A stretch of DNA of 64,000 nt from Paraburkholderia rhynchosiae (GCF_002879865.1 NZ_PNXY01000008.1:1-64000); one strand, 5' to 3'; positions 1 through 8,489 are shown, counted from the first letter of the stretch. The notes: generated from the sequence alone by a model not told the origin. Made by a program: numbers and translations.

Positions 1-407
1 GCTTCGGCCTGCTGGCCGAGCCAGCGCGTGACGTTTGCGAGGCTGATCACATAGTTGCCGTGGTTCCTGAAGTTATCCGGCAGCGCCCAGTTCGGCACGC
101 TCTTCGAGCCGGTTTCGGTGAGAAAGAGGAAGCGGTCCTCGGTCACTTCAACATCCAGAGGCGCGCCTTTTTCCTTCCAGTCCGGAATCAGCTCATTCAA
201 CGCACGTGGGTCCATCACGGCGCCCGAGAGAATATGCGCCCCGATCTCCGAGCCTTTTTCCAGCACGCAGACGCCAAGCTCGACGCCCTTGTCCGCAGCC
301 AGCTGCTTCAGGCGGATCGCCGCGGACAGGCCAGCCGGGCCGCCGCCGACGATCACGACGTCGTATTCCATCGACTCGCGCGGGCCGCTGATTTCGCTGA
401 TATTCAT
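1..407 (-). CDS. etfD: Electron transfer flavoprotein-ubiquinone oxidoreductase, N-terminal part (cut by window edge)
   Basis: The reading frame opens at an ATG at 407 and runs off the window after about 135 codons. The N-terminus carries an FAD-binding Rossmann motif (VVIVGGGPAGLSAAIRL, residues about 17-33) followed by the VCVLEKGSEIGAHILSGAV stretch typical of ETF-QO. The family passes electrons from acyl-CoA dehydrogenases, through ETF, to ubiquinone at the inner membrane. It lies 46 bp downstream of the CoA-transferase and glutaryl-CoA dehydrogenase genes on the same strand, which fits: glutaryl-CoA dehydrogenase gives its electrons to ETF. The C-terminal iron-sulfur and membrane-binding part lies outside the window. 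Confidence 0.88.
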   Translation of the reverse strand, partial: MNISEISGPRESMEYDVVIVGGGPAGLSAAIRLKQLAADKGVELGVCVLEKGSEIGAHILSGAVMDPRALNELIPDWKEKGAPLDVEVTEDRFLFLTETGSKSVPNWALPDNFRNHGNYVISLANVTRWLGQQAE

Positions 408-453
408 TTATCCAGGTTCCAATTCGCCAACGCACCGCCCACCGTCCACCGCA

Positions 454-1692
454 CTATAGAAGTTTCGTCCGACGCAACTCGTCAACGTCCGCTTCGCCCA
501 TCCCGAGCCAGTCGCGCAGCACTTCACCGGTATGCTGTCCCAACGTCGGCGGAGCGTGTCGGTATTGCACGGGCGACTCCGACATACGTATCGGATTGGC
601 GACCAGCGCGACCTGCTTCGCCAACGGATGCGCCATTTCAATGCGCACGTTGCGCGCCTGAACATGCGGGTCGGCGAACACGTCTTCGAGGTCGTTGATC
701 GGGCCGCATGGCACGCCTGCCGCTTCCATCACGGCGATCCATTCCTTTGTCGGACGGCACACCGTGGCGGCTCCGATCAATGCGACCAGTTCGTTCCTGT
801 TCTTCACGCGCTGCGGATTCGTGGAGAAGCGAGGGTCCGCGCTCCATTCCGGTTTGCCTAACGCCGCGCACAGACTGGCGAACTGGCCGTCATTGCCGAC
901 CGCTACGATCATGTAGCCGTCAGCCGTCGGAAAATCCTGGTACGGGACGATGCTCGGATGCGCGTTGCCGATACGTCGAGGGATCGCACCACCGACGAGG
1001 TAACTCGTCGCCTGATTCGCGAGCGCGGCGATCTGCACATCCAGCAACGCAAGGTCGATATGCTGTCCTTCACCGGACCGTTCGCGACGTGCCAGCGCAG
1101 CGAGGATCGCCACGCTTGCGTACAGCCCCGTCATCACATCCGTCAGCGCGACGCCTACCTTCAGAGGACCTTCGCCTTCCGTGCCATCGGCACGACCCGT
1201 GACGCTCATGAGTCCGCCCATGCCCTGAATCAGGAAGTCATAGCCGGCACGCGCCGCATACGGCCCAGTCTGGCCAAATCCCGTTATCGAGCAGTAGATC
1301 AAACGAGGATTCAGTTGCTTCAGGCTCGCATAATCGAGGCCATACTGGCTGAGCCCGCCGACCTTGAAGTTCTCGATCAGCACGTCTGCCTTGCTGGCCA
1401 GTTGCTTCACGAGACGCTGTCCATCCGGTTCGCTCAGGTCAATGGTCAAGGACCGCTTGTTGCGATTCGCGCACAGGTAGTATGCGGACTCGCCCGTCGA
1501 CTCGTCATGGGCATCGTTCAGCCACGGCGGCCCCCAGACGCGCGTATCGTCGCCGGTTCCGGGCCGCTCGACCTTGACGACATCGGCGCCGAGGTCGGCC
1601 AGCAATTGGCTCGCCCATGGACCGGCTAGCACGCGCGACAGATCGAGCACCCGCAGGCCATCGAGCGCTCCTTGTTGAAAAGTCTCGTTCAT
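454..1692 (-). CDS. gcdG: CaiB/BaiF family CoA-transferase, probably glutarate CoA-transferase
   Basis: This is a 412-residue family III CoA-transferase. It shows the N-terminal LRVLDLSRVLAGPWASQLLADLGADVVKVE signature in pieces (residues about 13-42) and the conserved aspartate in VALTDVMTGLYA that carries the acyl intermediate in the family. It begins 6 bp after the stop of glutaryl-CoA dehydrogenase, so the two are surely co-transcribed. Paired with GcdH and a divergent LysR regulator, the likely job is activation of glutarate to glutaryl-CoA using succinyl-CoA. The substrate is inferred from context; the family also includes formyl-CoA and carnitine CoA-transferases. Confidence 0.82.
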   Translation of the reverse strand: MNETFQQGALDGLRVLDLSRVLAGPWASQLLADLGADVVKVERPGTGDDTRVWGPPWLNDAHDESTGESAYYLCANRNKRSLTIDLSEPDGQRLVKQLASKADVLIENFKVGGLSQYGLDYASLKQLNPRLIYCSITGFGQTGPYAARAGYDFLIQGMGGLMSVTGRADGTEGEGPLKVGVALTDVMTGLYASVAILAALARRERSGEGQHIDLALLDVQIAALANQATSYLVGGAIPRRIGNAHPSIVPYQDFPTADGYMIVAVGNDGQFASLCAALGKPEWSADPRFSTNPQRVKNRNELVALIGAATVCRPTKEWIAVMEAAGVPCGPINDLEDVFADPHVQARNVRIEMAHPLAKQVALVANPIRMSESPVQYRHAPPTLGQHTGEVLRDWLGMGEADVDELRRTKLL

Positions 1693-1698
1693 GGCGGG

Positions 1699-2886
1699 TC
1701 AGAACGCGGCAATGCCGGTAATAGCGCGACCGAGGATCAGCGCGTGAATATCATGCGTGCCCTCATACGTGTTGACCACTTCCAGATTCACGAGATGACG
1801 CGCAACGCCGAATTCGTCGCTGATGCCATTGCCGCCGAGCATGTCGCGCGCGACACGGGCGATATCGAGTGCCTTGCCGCAAGCGTTGCGCTTCATGATT
1901 GACGTTATCTCGACAGCCGCAGTGCCTTCGTCCTTCATGCGGCCGAGGCGCAAACAGCCCTGCAAACCTAGCGTGATTTCCGTCTGCATATCGGCGAGCT
2001 TCTTCTGCACCAGCTGGTTCGCCGCGAGCGGCCTGCCGAATTGCTTGCGATCGAGAACATACTGACGCGCGCGATGCCAGCAGTCTTCCGCCGCGCCCAG
2101 TGCGCCCCAGGCGATACCGTAGCGAGCGCTGTTAAGGCATGTGAACGGCCCTTTGAGACCGCGCACTTCGGGGAATGCATTCTCCTCCGGGCAGAACACA
2201 TCATCCATCACGATCTCGCCCGTGACCGACGCGCGCAGACCAACTTTGCCGTGAATAGCGGGCGCCGAGAGTCCCTTCCAGCCTTTTTCAAGTACAAAGC
2301 CGCGGATCGCGCCTTCATCGTCTTTCGCCCAGACGACGAAGACGTCGGCGATCGGGCTGTTCGTGATCCACATTTTGCTGCCCGTCAGAAGATATCCGCC
2401 GTCGACCTGTTTTGCACGAGTGATCATGCTGCCCGGATCGGAACCGTGGTTCGGCTCCGTCAAACCGAAGCAACCTATCCATTCGCCTCTTGCAAGCTTC
2501 GGCAGATATTTCTGCCGGGTCGCCTCATTACCGAATTCGTTGATCGGCACCATGACGAGCGACGATTGCACGCTCATCATCGAGCGGTAACCGGAATCGA
2601 CGCGCTCCACCTCGCGCGCGACCACTCCATAGCAAACGTAGTTGAGGCCGGCGCCGCCGTACGTTTCGGGGATCGTCGCGCCGAGCAAGCCGAGTTCGCC
2701 CATTTCGCGAAAAATGGCCGGGTCAGTGGATTCGTGACGAAAAGCTTTCAGTACGCGCGGTGCAAGACGTTCCTGGCAATACGCATACGCCGATTCGCGC
2801 ACAAGGCGCTCCTCTTGCGTCAACTGCTGGTCGAGCAGCAATGGATCGTCCCATTGGAAGGACGGCGACTTGTGCTGTAAGCTCAT
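1699..2886 (-). CDS. gcdH: Glutaryl-CoA dehydrogenase
   Basis: A 395-residue acyl-CoA dehydrogenase of normal family length. It oxidises and decarboxylates glutaryl-CoA to crotonyl-CoA, with electrons passed to ETF. Visible signatures are [17 protein letters not shown] (FAD and substrate loop), [19 protein letters not shown], the [17 protein letters not shown] block, [20 protein letters not shown], and the C-terminal [10 protein letters not shown] containing the catalytic glutamate. These match GcdH better than straight-chain acyl-CoA dehydrogenases. It is first in a probable gcdH-gcdG-etfD transcript and is divergent from a LysR regulator. Confidence 0.93.
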   Translation of the reverse strand: MSLQHKSPSFQWDDPLLLDQQLTQEERLVRESAYAYCQERLAPRVLKAFRHESTDPAIFREMGELGLLGATIPETYGGAGLNYVCYGVVAREVERVDSGYRSMMSVQSSLVMVPINEFGNEATRQKYLPKLARGEWIGCFGLTEPNHGSDPGSMITRAKQVDGGYLLTGSKMWITNSPIADVFVVWAKDDEGAIRGFVLEKGWKGLSAPAIHGKVGLRASVTGEIVMDDVFCPEENAFPEVRGLKGPFTCLNSARYGIAWGALGAAEDCWHRARQYVLDRKQFGRPLAANQLVQKKLADMQTEITLGLQGCLRLGRMKDEGTAAVEITSIMKRNACGKALDIARVARDMLGGNGISDEFGVARHLVNLEVVNTYEGTHDIHALILGRAITGIAAF

Positions 2887-2919
2887 TTCATACTCGCTTT
2901 TAAAAACTGTGATGCCGCA

Positions 2920-2948
2920 AATTTATCGATAGGTCCGTCGCGCGACAA
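2920..2948 (-). promoter_or_regulatory. Predicted sigma-70 promoter of gcdH
   Basis: On the minus strand a TTGTCG box (2943-2948) and a TAAATT box (2920-2925) are separated by exactly 17 bp, upstream of the gcdH start at 2886. Each box matches the consensus at four of six positions. The implied transcription start is near 2913. Confidence 0.5.
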
Positions 2949-2962
2949 ACGATTTGTTCGCA

Positions 2963-2991
2963 CTGACCTGTGCGAAAATCGCACAGGTCAG
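2963..2991. promoter_or_regulatory. Perfect 13-bp inverted repeat, predicted LysR-type operator
   Basis: CTGACCTGTGCGA, spacer AAA, TCGCACAGGTCAG: both arms match at all 13 positions. It lies between gcdH and the divergent LysR gene and contains T-N11-A spacing typical of LysR-type recognition sites. Its centre is about 64 bp upstream of the predicted gcdH transcription start, the usual position of a LysR recognition site. The regulator's own start codon (3015) is 24 bp downstream, so autoregulation is likely. Confidence 0.72.
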
Positions 2992-3014
2992 CGACAACCC
3001 GGCGAGTCACGAGC

Positions 3015-3926
3015 ATGCGCAGAAAAATTCCGTCCACAGCGGCGCTGTCCGCATTCGAAACGGCCGCTCGTCATCAGAGCTTCACCAAGGCCGCGGACGA
3101 ACTTGCCGTCACGCAAAGTGCCATTTGCCGGCAAATCGGTTCTCTCGAAGACTTCCTGGGTGTGAAGCTGTTTCGCCGCGACCGCCGGGGCGTCAGCCTG
3201 ACGGAGGCCGGGCTTATCTACAGCAGGAAAGTGGCGTCGCGTCTGAATGAAGTCGAGCAGGACACGCTCGAACTCATGGCCAAGGGTGGCCATGGCGGCA
3301 CGCTCGAACTCGCCGTGGTGCCAACATTCGCAACCAGGTGGCTGCTACCGCGATTGCCGCATTTCATTGCGGCGGGTTCGGACATCACCGTCAATCTCAC
3401 GACACGTACGCGTCCGTTTCTATTCGACGACACCGGGTTCGACGCGGCAATTCATGCGGGGCTCGCGATTTGGCCCGGAACAGAGGGACTGTTTTTGATG
3501 CGTGAAAGTCTGATCGCTGTATGCAGCCCAACGGTGATCGCGCCGCGCACACGGCTGAACTCGGCAGACTGGCGGCGTTATCCGCTTCTGCAGCAAAGCA
3601 CGCGTCCGTATGCATGGCGCGAGTGGTTTGCATCGCGCGACATGCAAGTGGAAGGAGATATGTCGGGGCCGAGATTCGAATTATTTTCGATGCTCGCCGA
3701 AGCGGCGGTTCATGGCATCGGCATTGCGCTGATCCCGCGCCTGCTCATCGAAGACGAGCTCGCGCGAGGCGTGCTGATTCAGGTGGCGAAGCACGAGTAT
3801 TCGAGCGGCCGCTCATACCACCTGATCTATCCAGAGCGCAAAGCCGACAATTCGGCCTTGATGGTGTTTCGGGAATGGATCGCCGATCAGGCCGGACAAT
3901 ATCGGCAAACCATGGGGCTGGAATAA
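3015..3926 (+). CDS. gcdR: LysR-family regulator divergent from gcdH (GcdR-like, GcvA-type)
   Basis: A LysR-type regulator of 303 residues from the ATG at 3015. An in-frame GTG at 2970 would add 15 residues but would place the operator palindrome inside the gene, so 3015 is preferred. The N-terminal winged helix-turn-helix reads LSAFETAARHQSFTKAADEL followed by VTQSAICRQIGSLEDFLGV; the rest is a substrate-binding effector domain. The helix sequence and overall layout resemble the GcvA-like LysR subgroup. Position and orientation match regulators that activate gcdH in response to glutarate; the ligand is inferred. Confidence 0.82.
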   Translation: MRRKIPSTAALSAFETAARHQSFTKAADELAVTQSAICRQIGSLEDFLGVKLFRRDRRGVSLTEAGLIYSRKVASRLNEVEQDTLELMAKGGHGGTLELAVVPTFATRWLLPRLPHFIAAGSDITVNLTTRTRPFLFDDTGFDAAIHAGLAIWPGTEGLFLMRESLIAVCSPTVIAPRTRLNSADWRRYPLLQQSTRPYAWREWFASRDMQVEGDMSGPRFELFSMLAEAAVHGIGIALIPRLLIEDELARGVLIQVAKHEYSSGRSYHLIYPERKADNSALMVFREWIADQAGQYRQTMGLE

Positions 3927-3962
3927 CGGCCTCTTTGCTTCGGCAATTCAACCTCTGCATCT

Positions 3963-4006
3963 GCGGGACGGATGCGTCACGCGAGCGAGCACAGCCATCC
4001 GTCCGC
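3963..4006. terminator. Possible bidirectional terminator hairpin between gcdR and porin gene
   Basis: GCGGGACGGATG (3963-3974) pairs with CATCCGTCCGC (3996-4006) with a single bulged base, leaving a loop of about 21 nt. It sits between two convergent genes. There is no clear T tract, so this is only a candidate. Confidence 0.35.
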
Positions 4007-4014
4007 AAGCGTGA

Positions 4015-5184
4015 TCAGAACTTCACGCGCAGCCCCGCACTGGTGAGAAACTGCCTGTTCGTCGACGAAGGCCCGCCGCTGCCACCAATGAACGCACCGC
4101 TGAAGATGGTCCCTGCTGCTCCCGTCACATGCTGATATTCAGCCATCAGATAGATGTCGGTGCGCTTTGAAAGCGAATACGAAGTCATCAGATTGAACTG
4201 ATTCCAGCGCGGCTTCGCATGCGCGGACGCGTTGGAATACGAACCGTTGGTGAAGGTGTATGACGCCGCGACCGCCCATGCCGGATTGAGCAGATAGCGG
4301 ATGTTCGCTTCGAAATTGTCGAAGCGGAGATCGGTGGGCGAGCCGGTGGCGGCGGGCGCAAGCGTGCTGCCGCGATACACCGCCGTCGTATTGTCGTAAT
4401 GCGAATGACTCCACACCAGGCCCAGCGTTGCGGGGCCAACGACATAAGCGCCACCCAGGCCCCACACCTGCTGGCGCCCCGCATGGAAGGTGGCGTCGCC
4501 CGAAGTGAATGAACCGTCGAGCGCTCCTGCCGCGCCATCGCCCGGATTGTCTATGCGCATATACGCAGCGCTTACCGTGAACGGACCATGGTTGTAGGTG
4601 GCGCCGGCACTGAACGCGCGATTGTCCGCGAAATCGCCCGCCTTGTTCGAGAACGCGTACAAGCTGCCGAACTTCAATCCGTTAATGTCGGGGCTTGCGT
4701 ATTTGACTGCATTGTCGAGTCGGAAAAAGTCGCCGAAGTTGTCGTTGTCCATCGGGTGCATGAACTCGAGTCCGCCCACGAAGCTCTGCGCGAGACTTCG
4801 TGGAGCGAGAAACTCCACCACCGAGTCATACTGACGGCCGAGCGTGAGCGCACCATACGAGCTCGACAGGCCGACCCATGCCTGGCGGCCAAACAGACGC
4901 CCTCCTTGCTGGAGCCCGCCGGTGGTTCCGGTAAAACCGTTCTCGAGTTTGAAGATCGCTTGCAGACCGCCGCCCAGGTCCTCGCTACCGGTCAGCCCCC
5001 AACGGTTGCCGACAATGTTTCCCTGCGATGCAAAAACGTTGCTGTGACCTGCACCGCTCGCCGTGCGCTGATTGCTGACGTACGACACGCCATTGTCGAT
5101 CAGCCCATAGAGCGTGACCGAACTCTGTGCATGGGCTGCTACACCTATGCAGCCGCAAATTGCGGGTACAAGAAGCCTCTTCAT
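4015..5184 (-). CDS. Outer-membrane porin (Gram-negative general porin)
   Basis: A 389-residue protein with a signal peptide (cleavage after AAHAQ is plausible) followed by SSVTLYGLIDNGVSYVSN, the standard opening of beta-proteobacterial OmpC-like porins. The middle holds FKLENGF and LFGRQAWVGLS, and the last residues (TSAGLRVKF) end in phenylalanine, the usual outer-membrane assembly signal. It has a GGAG Shine-Dalgarno sequence. It is divergent from the hydroxyacid dehydrogenase cluster, and its promoter region carries the same AACGTT palindrome as that cluster. It may therefore be the uptake pore for that pathway's substrate; this is inference. Confidence 0.92.
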   Translation of the reverse strand: MKRLLVPAICGCIGVAAHAQSSVTLYGLIDNGVSYVSNQRTASGAGHSNVFASQGNIVGNRWGLTGSEDLGGGLQAIFKLENGFTGTTGGLQQGGRLFGRQAWVGLSSSYGALTLGRQYDSVVEFLAPRSLAQSFVGGLEFMHPMDNDNFGDFFRLDNAVKYASPDINGLKFGSLYAFSNKAGDFADNRAFSAGATYNHGPFTVSAAYMRIDNPGDGAAGALDGSFTSGDATFHAGRQQVWGLGGAYVVGPATLGLVWSHSHYDNTTAVYRGSTLAPAATGSPTDLRFDNFEANIRYLLNPAWAVAASYTFTNGSYSNASAHAKPRWNQFNLMTSYSLSKRTDIYLMAEYQHVTGAAGTIFSGAFIGGSGGPSSTNRQFLTSAGLRVKF

Positions 5185-5350
5185 TCGTTGTCTCCTGCCA
5201 GTCGTGATATTTAGGTTTTTCTGCTTGTGCTGCGTTTTCGGCGAGCGACGCCGAGTGCCCCTGAGGGCCCCGCCTGATTTCAGATCAGGTCTTTGTCTCG
5301 GCGCTCACGCGACCAGTCAATTGAACGGCGGTGCCTTACATCATTAAAGC

Positions 5351-5363
5351 GCGAACGTTAGCA
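5351..5363. promoter_or_regulatory. Operator copy A (AACGTT palindrome) at the porin promoter
   Basis: GCGAACGTTAGCA, a near-palindrome with central CG of the kind bound by LacI-family regulators. It lies about 11 bp downstream of the predicted porin -10 box, where a bound repressor would block transcription. Thirteen bases are identical to operator copy D at 7792-7805. Confidence 0.62.
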
Positions 5364-5374
5364 TTGACGAACTG

Positions 5375-5403
5375 AGTCTAGTTGCGGCTTTTATGCATGT
5401 CAA
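5375..5403 (-). promoter_or_regulatory. Predicted sigma-70 promoter of the porin gene
   Basis: On the minus strand a perfect TTGACA (5398-5403) is followed after exactly 17 bp by TAGACT (5375-5380). The porin start codon is at 5184, leaving a 5' leader of about 180 nt. Confidence 0.6.
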
Positions 5404-5411
5404 TCCGGAAT

Positions 5412-5439
5412 TTGACTGCACGAATCAAGGGTTTATACG
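5412..5439 (+). promoter_or_regulatory. Candidate sigma-70 promoter for the hydroxyacid dehydrogenase cluster
   Basis: TTGACT (5412-5417), 16 bp, TATACG (5434-5439), upstream of operator copy B and of the gene starting at 5588. The rest of the 5185-5587 intergenic region holds only these promoters and operators; I see no small gene in it. Confidence 0.4.
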
Positions 5440-5503
5440 TAATTCATGCATATTCGACGAGGCCCGTCAGGTGATCACCCGCTTGGCGCAGCCTCCATTT
5501 CCG

Positions 5504-5519
5504 TGCTAACGTTAGTGCA
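5504..5519. promoter_or_regulatory. Operator copy B (AACGTT palindrome) upstream of the hydroxyacid dehydrogenase
   Basis: TGCTAACGTTAGTGCA contains the perfect palindrome CTAACGTTAG. It lies 69 bp before the dehydrogenase start codon and is one of four copies around this cluster. Confidence 0.6.
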
Positions 5520-5587
5520 ACAGAGCACAGCGGACGCGATGCAGCGCGACCGCCGCGGGCATTCCATTCAACCTAAGGTTCAATCTC

Positions 5588-6550
5588 ATGACCGACACAG
5601 TTTTCCTCACCGACTATGCGTGGCCCGACGACAGCGTCGAGCGGGAGATCGTCGAATCCGCCGGCATGCGGCTCATAAACGGACCGGCCGCGCCATTGCC
5701 CGCGTCCGGCATTGAAGCCATGGTCCGGGAACATCTTCCTTCCGCGATCCTTACATGTTGGGCGCCGGTGTCGGCCGAGGCGATTGCGGCGTCATCGCGA
5801 TTGAAGATCGTTGCGAGGCTCGGCGTCGGCCTCGACAATATCGCCGTGCAGGCGGCCACTGCCCGCGGCGTGCGGGTGACGAACGTGCCGGACTATTGCG
5901 TTGAAGAGGTCTCCGATCATGCGGTCGGATTCGCGCTCGCATGGACACGCGGGCTGGTGTTCTTCGACCGCGAAGTGCGCGCCGGACGCTGGGCGCCAGC
6001 AGACGCCCGGCTTCGCCGCCTTGGTGAACTCACCTGCGGACTCATCGGCTTCGGCCGCATCGCGCGCGCCACTGCCCGCAAGCTCGGCGCATTCGGCTGC
6101 CGGCTCCTGACGCACGATCCTTTCCTGCGCGAGCCGGTCGCTGGCGTGCAAGCCGTCGAGCTCGACGAACTGCTGATGCAGAGCGACATCGTGATCGTGC
6201 ATGCGCCGCTCACCGAGGGGACGCGTCGCCTGATCAACCGTGAGCGGATCGCGACAATGCGGCGCGGCAGCCTGTTGATCAACGTGAGCCGTGGCGGCAT
6301 TGTCGATACGGGTGCCGTTATCGAAGCGCTGCAAAGCGGGCAATTGTCCGCGGCCGCGTTGGACGTGCTCGAATCCGAGCCACTGGTGCCGGACGAATTG
6401 CTGCGCCAGCCCGGCGCGATGTTGACGCCTCACGTTGCGTTTTCGTCGGACGCTTCGTTGCTGGAATTGCGCAGACGTGCGGCCGAAGAAGTTGTGCGGG
6501 TGCTGCGCGGCGAGGCGCCACGCAATCCGTGCAATCTGTCGGCGGTGTAA
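5588..6550 (+). CDS. D-isomer-specific 2-hydroxyacid dehydrogenase
   Basis: A 320-residue NAD(P)-dependent dehydrogenase that interconverts a 2-keto acid and a D-2-hydroxy acid. The Rossmann motif GLIGFGRIARATARKLGAFG is near residue 155. The catalytic triad of the family is present: Arg in INVSRGGIVDTGAV, Glu in DVLESEPL and His in LTPHVAFSSDAS. The VTNVPDYCVEEVSDHAVGF block is typical of the CtBP/hydroxypyruvate-reductase-like subgroup. It is first in the cluster and 33 bp ahead of the kinase. With a kinase and an enolase-like gene nearby, a hydroxypyruvate- or glycerate-like substrate is possible but unproven. Confidence 0.88.
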   Translation: MTDTVFLTDYAWPDDSVEREIVESAGMRLINGPAAPLPASGIEAMVREHLPSAILTCWAPVSAEAIAASSRLKIVARLGVGLDNIAVQAATARGVRVTNVPDYCVEEVSDHAVGFALAWTRGLVFFDREVRAGRWAPADARLRRLGELTCGLIGFGRIARATARKLGAFGCRLLTHDPFLREPVAGVQAVELDELLMQSDIVIVHAPLTEGTRRLINRERIATMRRGSLLINVSRGGIVDTGAVIEALQSGQLSAAALDVLESEPLVPDELLRQPGAMLTPHVAFSSDASLLELRRRAAEEVVRVLRGEAPRNPCNLSAV

Positions 6551-6583
6551 CCGCTTTAACCGTTCCACTTCAACAAGTTCGCG

Positions 6584-7606
6584 ATGACGCAACCCAACAG
6601 CCCCGACCCACAACTCGATGCGTTTCTCGTCGAGCACCAGCTCGCGTGCAAGGATGAAGCACTCACCTGGCGCCCGCTTACTGGCGGAGTCTCGTCCGAC
6701 ATATGGCGTGTCGATCTCGCGAAAGGCTCGCTCTGTGTGAAGCGCGCCCTCTCCACGCTGAAGGTCTCGGCAACCTGGGAAGCGCCCGTGTCGCGCAACG
6801 CCGACGAATGGGCCTGGATTCAATTCGCCGCGCGGCACTGTCCTGACAACGTGCCCATTCCCCTCGCTCACGACGCGAAGCTCGGCGTGTTCGCGATGTC
6901 GTTTCTTACGCCGGCGGCGCATCCGGTATGGAAGCAGCAACTACTCGAAGGCGATGTCTGTGCCGACACGGCCCGCGCCGTCGGACGGCTCGTCGGCCAC
7001 CTGCACGCGGTCAGCGCCGACGATAGCGAGTTGCGCGACCGGTTCGACACGCTCGAAAACTTCCAGGCGCTGCGTCTCGATCCATACCTGATCGCGACGT
7101 CGAAACGTCATCCGGAACTCGAATCGAGACTGCGCTATCTGGCGCAGCGCACAGCGAGCATACGGACTGCGCTCGTACATGGCGACGTGAGTCCGAAGAA
7201 CATTCTTGTGGGCCCCAAGGGGCCTGTATTGCTCGACGCCGAGTGCGCGTGGTTTGGCGACCCCGCCTTCGATCTCGCTTTCTGTCTGAATCATTTACTG
7301 CTCAAGTGCCTCGCTCGTCCGGATAGGCAGGAAGCGCTCATCGCTTCGTTCAAGGCCCTAACGGAAGCCTATTTCGACGAAGCAGACTGGGAATTGCGCG
7401 CGGCGCTCGAAGCACGCACGGCCGAGTTGTTGCCTGCGTTGCTTCTCGCGCGCGTTGACGGCAAGTCACCGGTCGAGTACCTCACCGATGATGCACAACG
7501 CGACCACGTCCGCGCGGTCGCCGCCCGACTGTTGCTGGAGCCTGTCGATTACCTGTATCAGGTGGCGCAAACATGGCGAGAAGAGATCGAGTCGCGGCAG
7601 TCTTGA
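6584..7606 (+). CDS. Aminoglycoside-phosphotransferase-like (APH family) small-molecule kinase
   Basis: A 340-residue kinase of the APH/choline-kinase fold. The catalytic loop LVHGDVSPKNILV and the metal-binding segment LLDAECAWFGDPAFDLAF are both complete, so it should be active. The N-lobe nucleotide-binding part is GGVSSDIWRVDLAKGSLCVKR. The substrate is unknown; the family phosphorylates hydroxyls of aminoglycosides, choline, homoserine or methylthioribose. It lies between a 2-hydroxyacid dehydrogenase and an enolase paralogue, which suggests it makes a phosphorylated intermediate rather than conferring drug resistance. Confidence 0.82.
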   Translation: MTQPNSPDPQLDAFLVEHQLACKDEALTWRPLTGGVSSDIWRVDLAKGSLCVKRALSTLKVSATWEAPVSRNADEWAWIQFAARHCPDNVPIPLAHDAKLGVFAMSFLTPAAHPVWKQQLLEGDVCADTARAVGRLVGHLHAVSADDSELRDRFDTLENFQALRLDPYLIATSKRHPELESRLRYLAQRTASIRTALVHGDVSPKNILVGPKGPVLLDAECAWFGDPAFDLAFCLNHLLLKCLARPDRQEALIASFKALTEAYFDEADWELRAALEARTAELLPALLLARVDGKSPVEYLTDDAQRDHVRAVAARLLLEPVDYLYQVAQTWREEIESRQS

Positions 7607-7665
7607 GAGCGGCGCACCAAGCAACCTCTAGCCCGGACGCAGGAGCAAAACACAGGTGCCGGGCC

Positions 7666-7680
7666 TGCTAACGTTTGCTC
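7666..7680. promoter_or_regulatory. Operator copy C (AACGTT palindrome)
   Basis: TGCTAACGTTTGCTC, sharing its first ten bases with copy B. It lies just after the kinase gene and about 80 bp ahead of the cupin promoter, so it could pair with copy D in looping repression. Confidence 0.5.
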
Positions 7681-7758
7681 GTTCCAGGTATATCCCTAGG
7701 CTCGCGGTACCGCCATAACATCGGCGTAAACGGCAAAAAGTCCCCGCTAATTCCTCTA

Positions 7759-7788
7759 TTGACAAAGCATCCGGCTGCTTGCCACAAT
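7759..7788 (+). promoter_or_regulatory. Predicted sigma-70 promoter of the cupin-enolase operon
   Basis: A perfect TTGACA (7759-7764) is followed after 18 bp by CACAAT (7783-7788). Operator copy D starts 4 bp after the -10 box, across the expected transcription start. Confidence 0.6.
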
Positions 7789-7791
7789 CTA

Positions 7792-7805
7792 TGCGAACGT
7801 TAGCA
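7792..7805. promoter_or_regulatory. Operator copy D (AACGTT palindrome) over the cupin transcription start
   Basis: TGCGAACGTTAGCA. It differs from a perfect palindrome at one symmetric pair. Its spacing from the -10 box repeats the arrangement seen with copy A at the porin promoter. Confidence 0.65.
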
Positions 7806-7820
7806 AAAACAGGAGACATC

Positions 7821-8417
7821 GTGAAGCATGCCAACGCCGCTCCACTTCAGTCTGAGAGCACGACCACGGGCGATGTGCCGGTAGCGCTTCGCCGCGTCGT
7901 CACCGGTCACGACGCAAACGGCGCTTCGACCGTCGCACTGGATTCGCCCCCTCCGCGCTCCGACGCGTACCGGCATATTCCCGGCATGGTGTCGCGTCTC
8001 GTGTGGGCCACAGAGCCGGCGCACACCATCCCCTTCGACAAGACCGATCCGACTCCGGCGGTTACGAGCTTCGTCCCCGCGGTTTCAGGCACGCGCTTTC
8101 TCATCGTGACGTTTCCTCCAGACAGCGTGTTCTTTGCGCCGGACTTCGATCCGCAGGCAGCCGTCGCTGAAAACGTCGCGATCAGTCCGGGGCTCGCCGA
8201 ACTCTTCGAGGAAGACGGCATGCACGCCACGCCAACCGTCGATTACTGCATCGTTCTCGACGGTGAAATCTGGCTCGAACTCGACGAGGGGCGCTCAGAA
8301 CTGCTGCGCCAGCATGAGGTCGTCGTGCAGAACGGCACCCGCCACGCGTGGCGCAACAAAAGCGACCGTCCCGCCACGCTGGCCTTCGTGCTGATCGGAG
8401 CGCGCAGGAGCGAATGA
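7821..8417 (+). CDS. Cupin-domain protein
   Basis: The start chosen is a GTG at 7821, because AGGAG lies at 7811-7815 and an upstream start would run through the operator; this gives 198 residues. The C-terminal half is a single cupin barrel with ATPTVDYCIVLDGEIWLELD (motif 1 region) and HEVVVQNGTRHAWRNKSDRP (motif 2 with His). The N-terminal half (residues about 20-110) resembles no named domain I recognise. Similar proteins occur in aromatic and sugar-acid degradation clusters. Enzyme or ligand-binding role cannot be told apart. Confidence 0.75.
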   Translation: MKHANAAPLQSESTTTGDVPVALRRVVTGHDANGASTVALDSPPPRSDAYRHIPGMVSRLVWATEPAHTIPFDKTDPTPAVTSFVPAVSGTRFLIVTFPPDSVFFAPDFDPQAAVAENVAISPGLAELFEEDGMHATPTVDYCIVLDGEIWLELDEGRSELLRQHEVVVQNGTRHAWRNKSDRPATLAFVLIGARRSE

Positions 8418-8489
8418 CGGCGAGGCCCGCTCATTCGAATACTCCACGCGGCAACGCACATCAACAACTTCAACAGGTAGACAATCGTT

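Noticed and set aside
6584..7606. Aminoglycoside resistance gene
   Set aside because: Only the general kinase fold is shared; the gene lies inside a regulated catabolic cluster, so a metabolic kinase is more likely.
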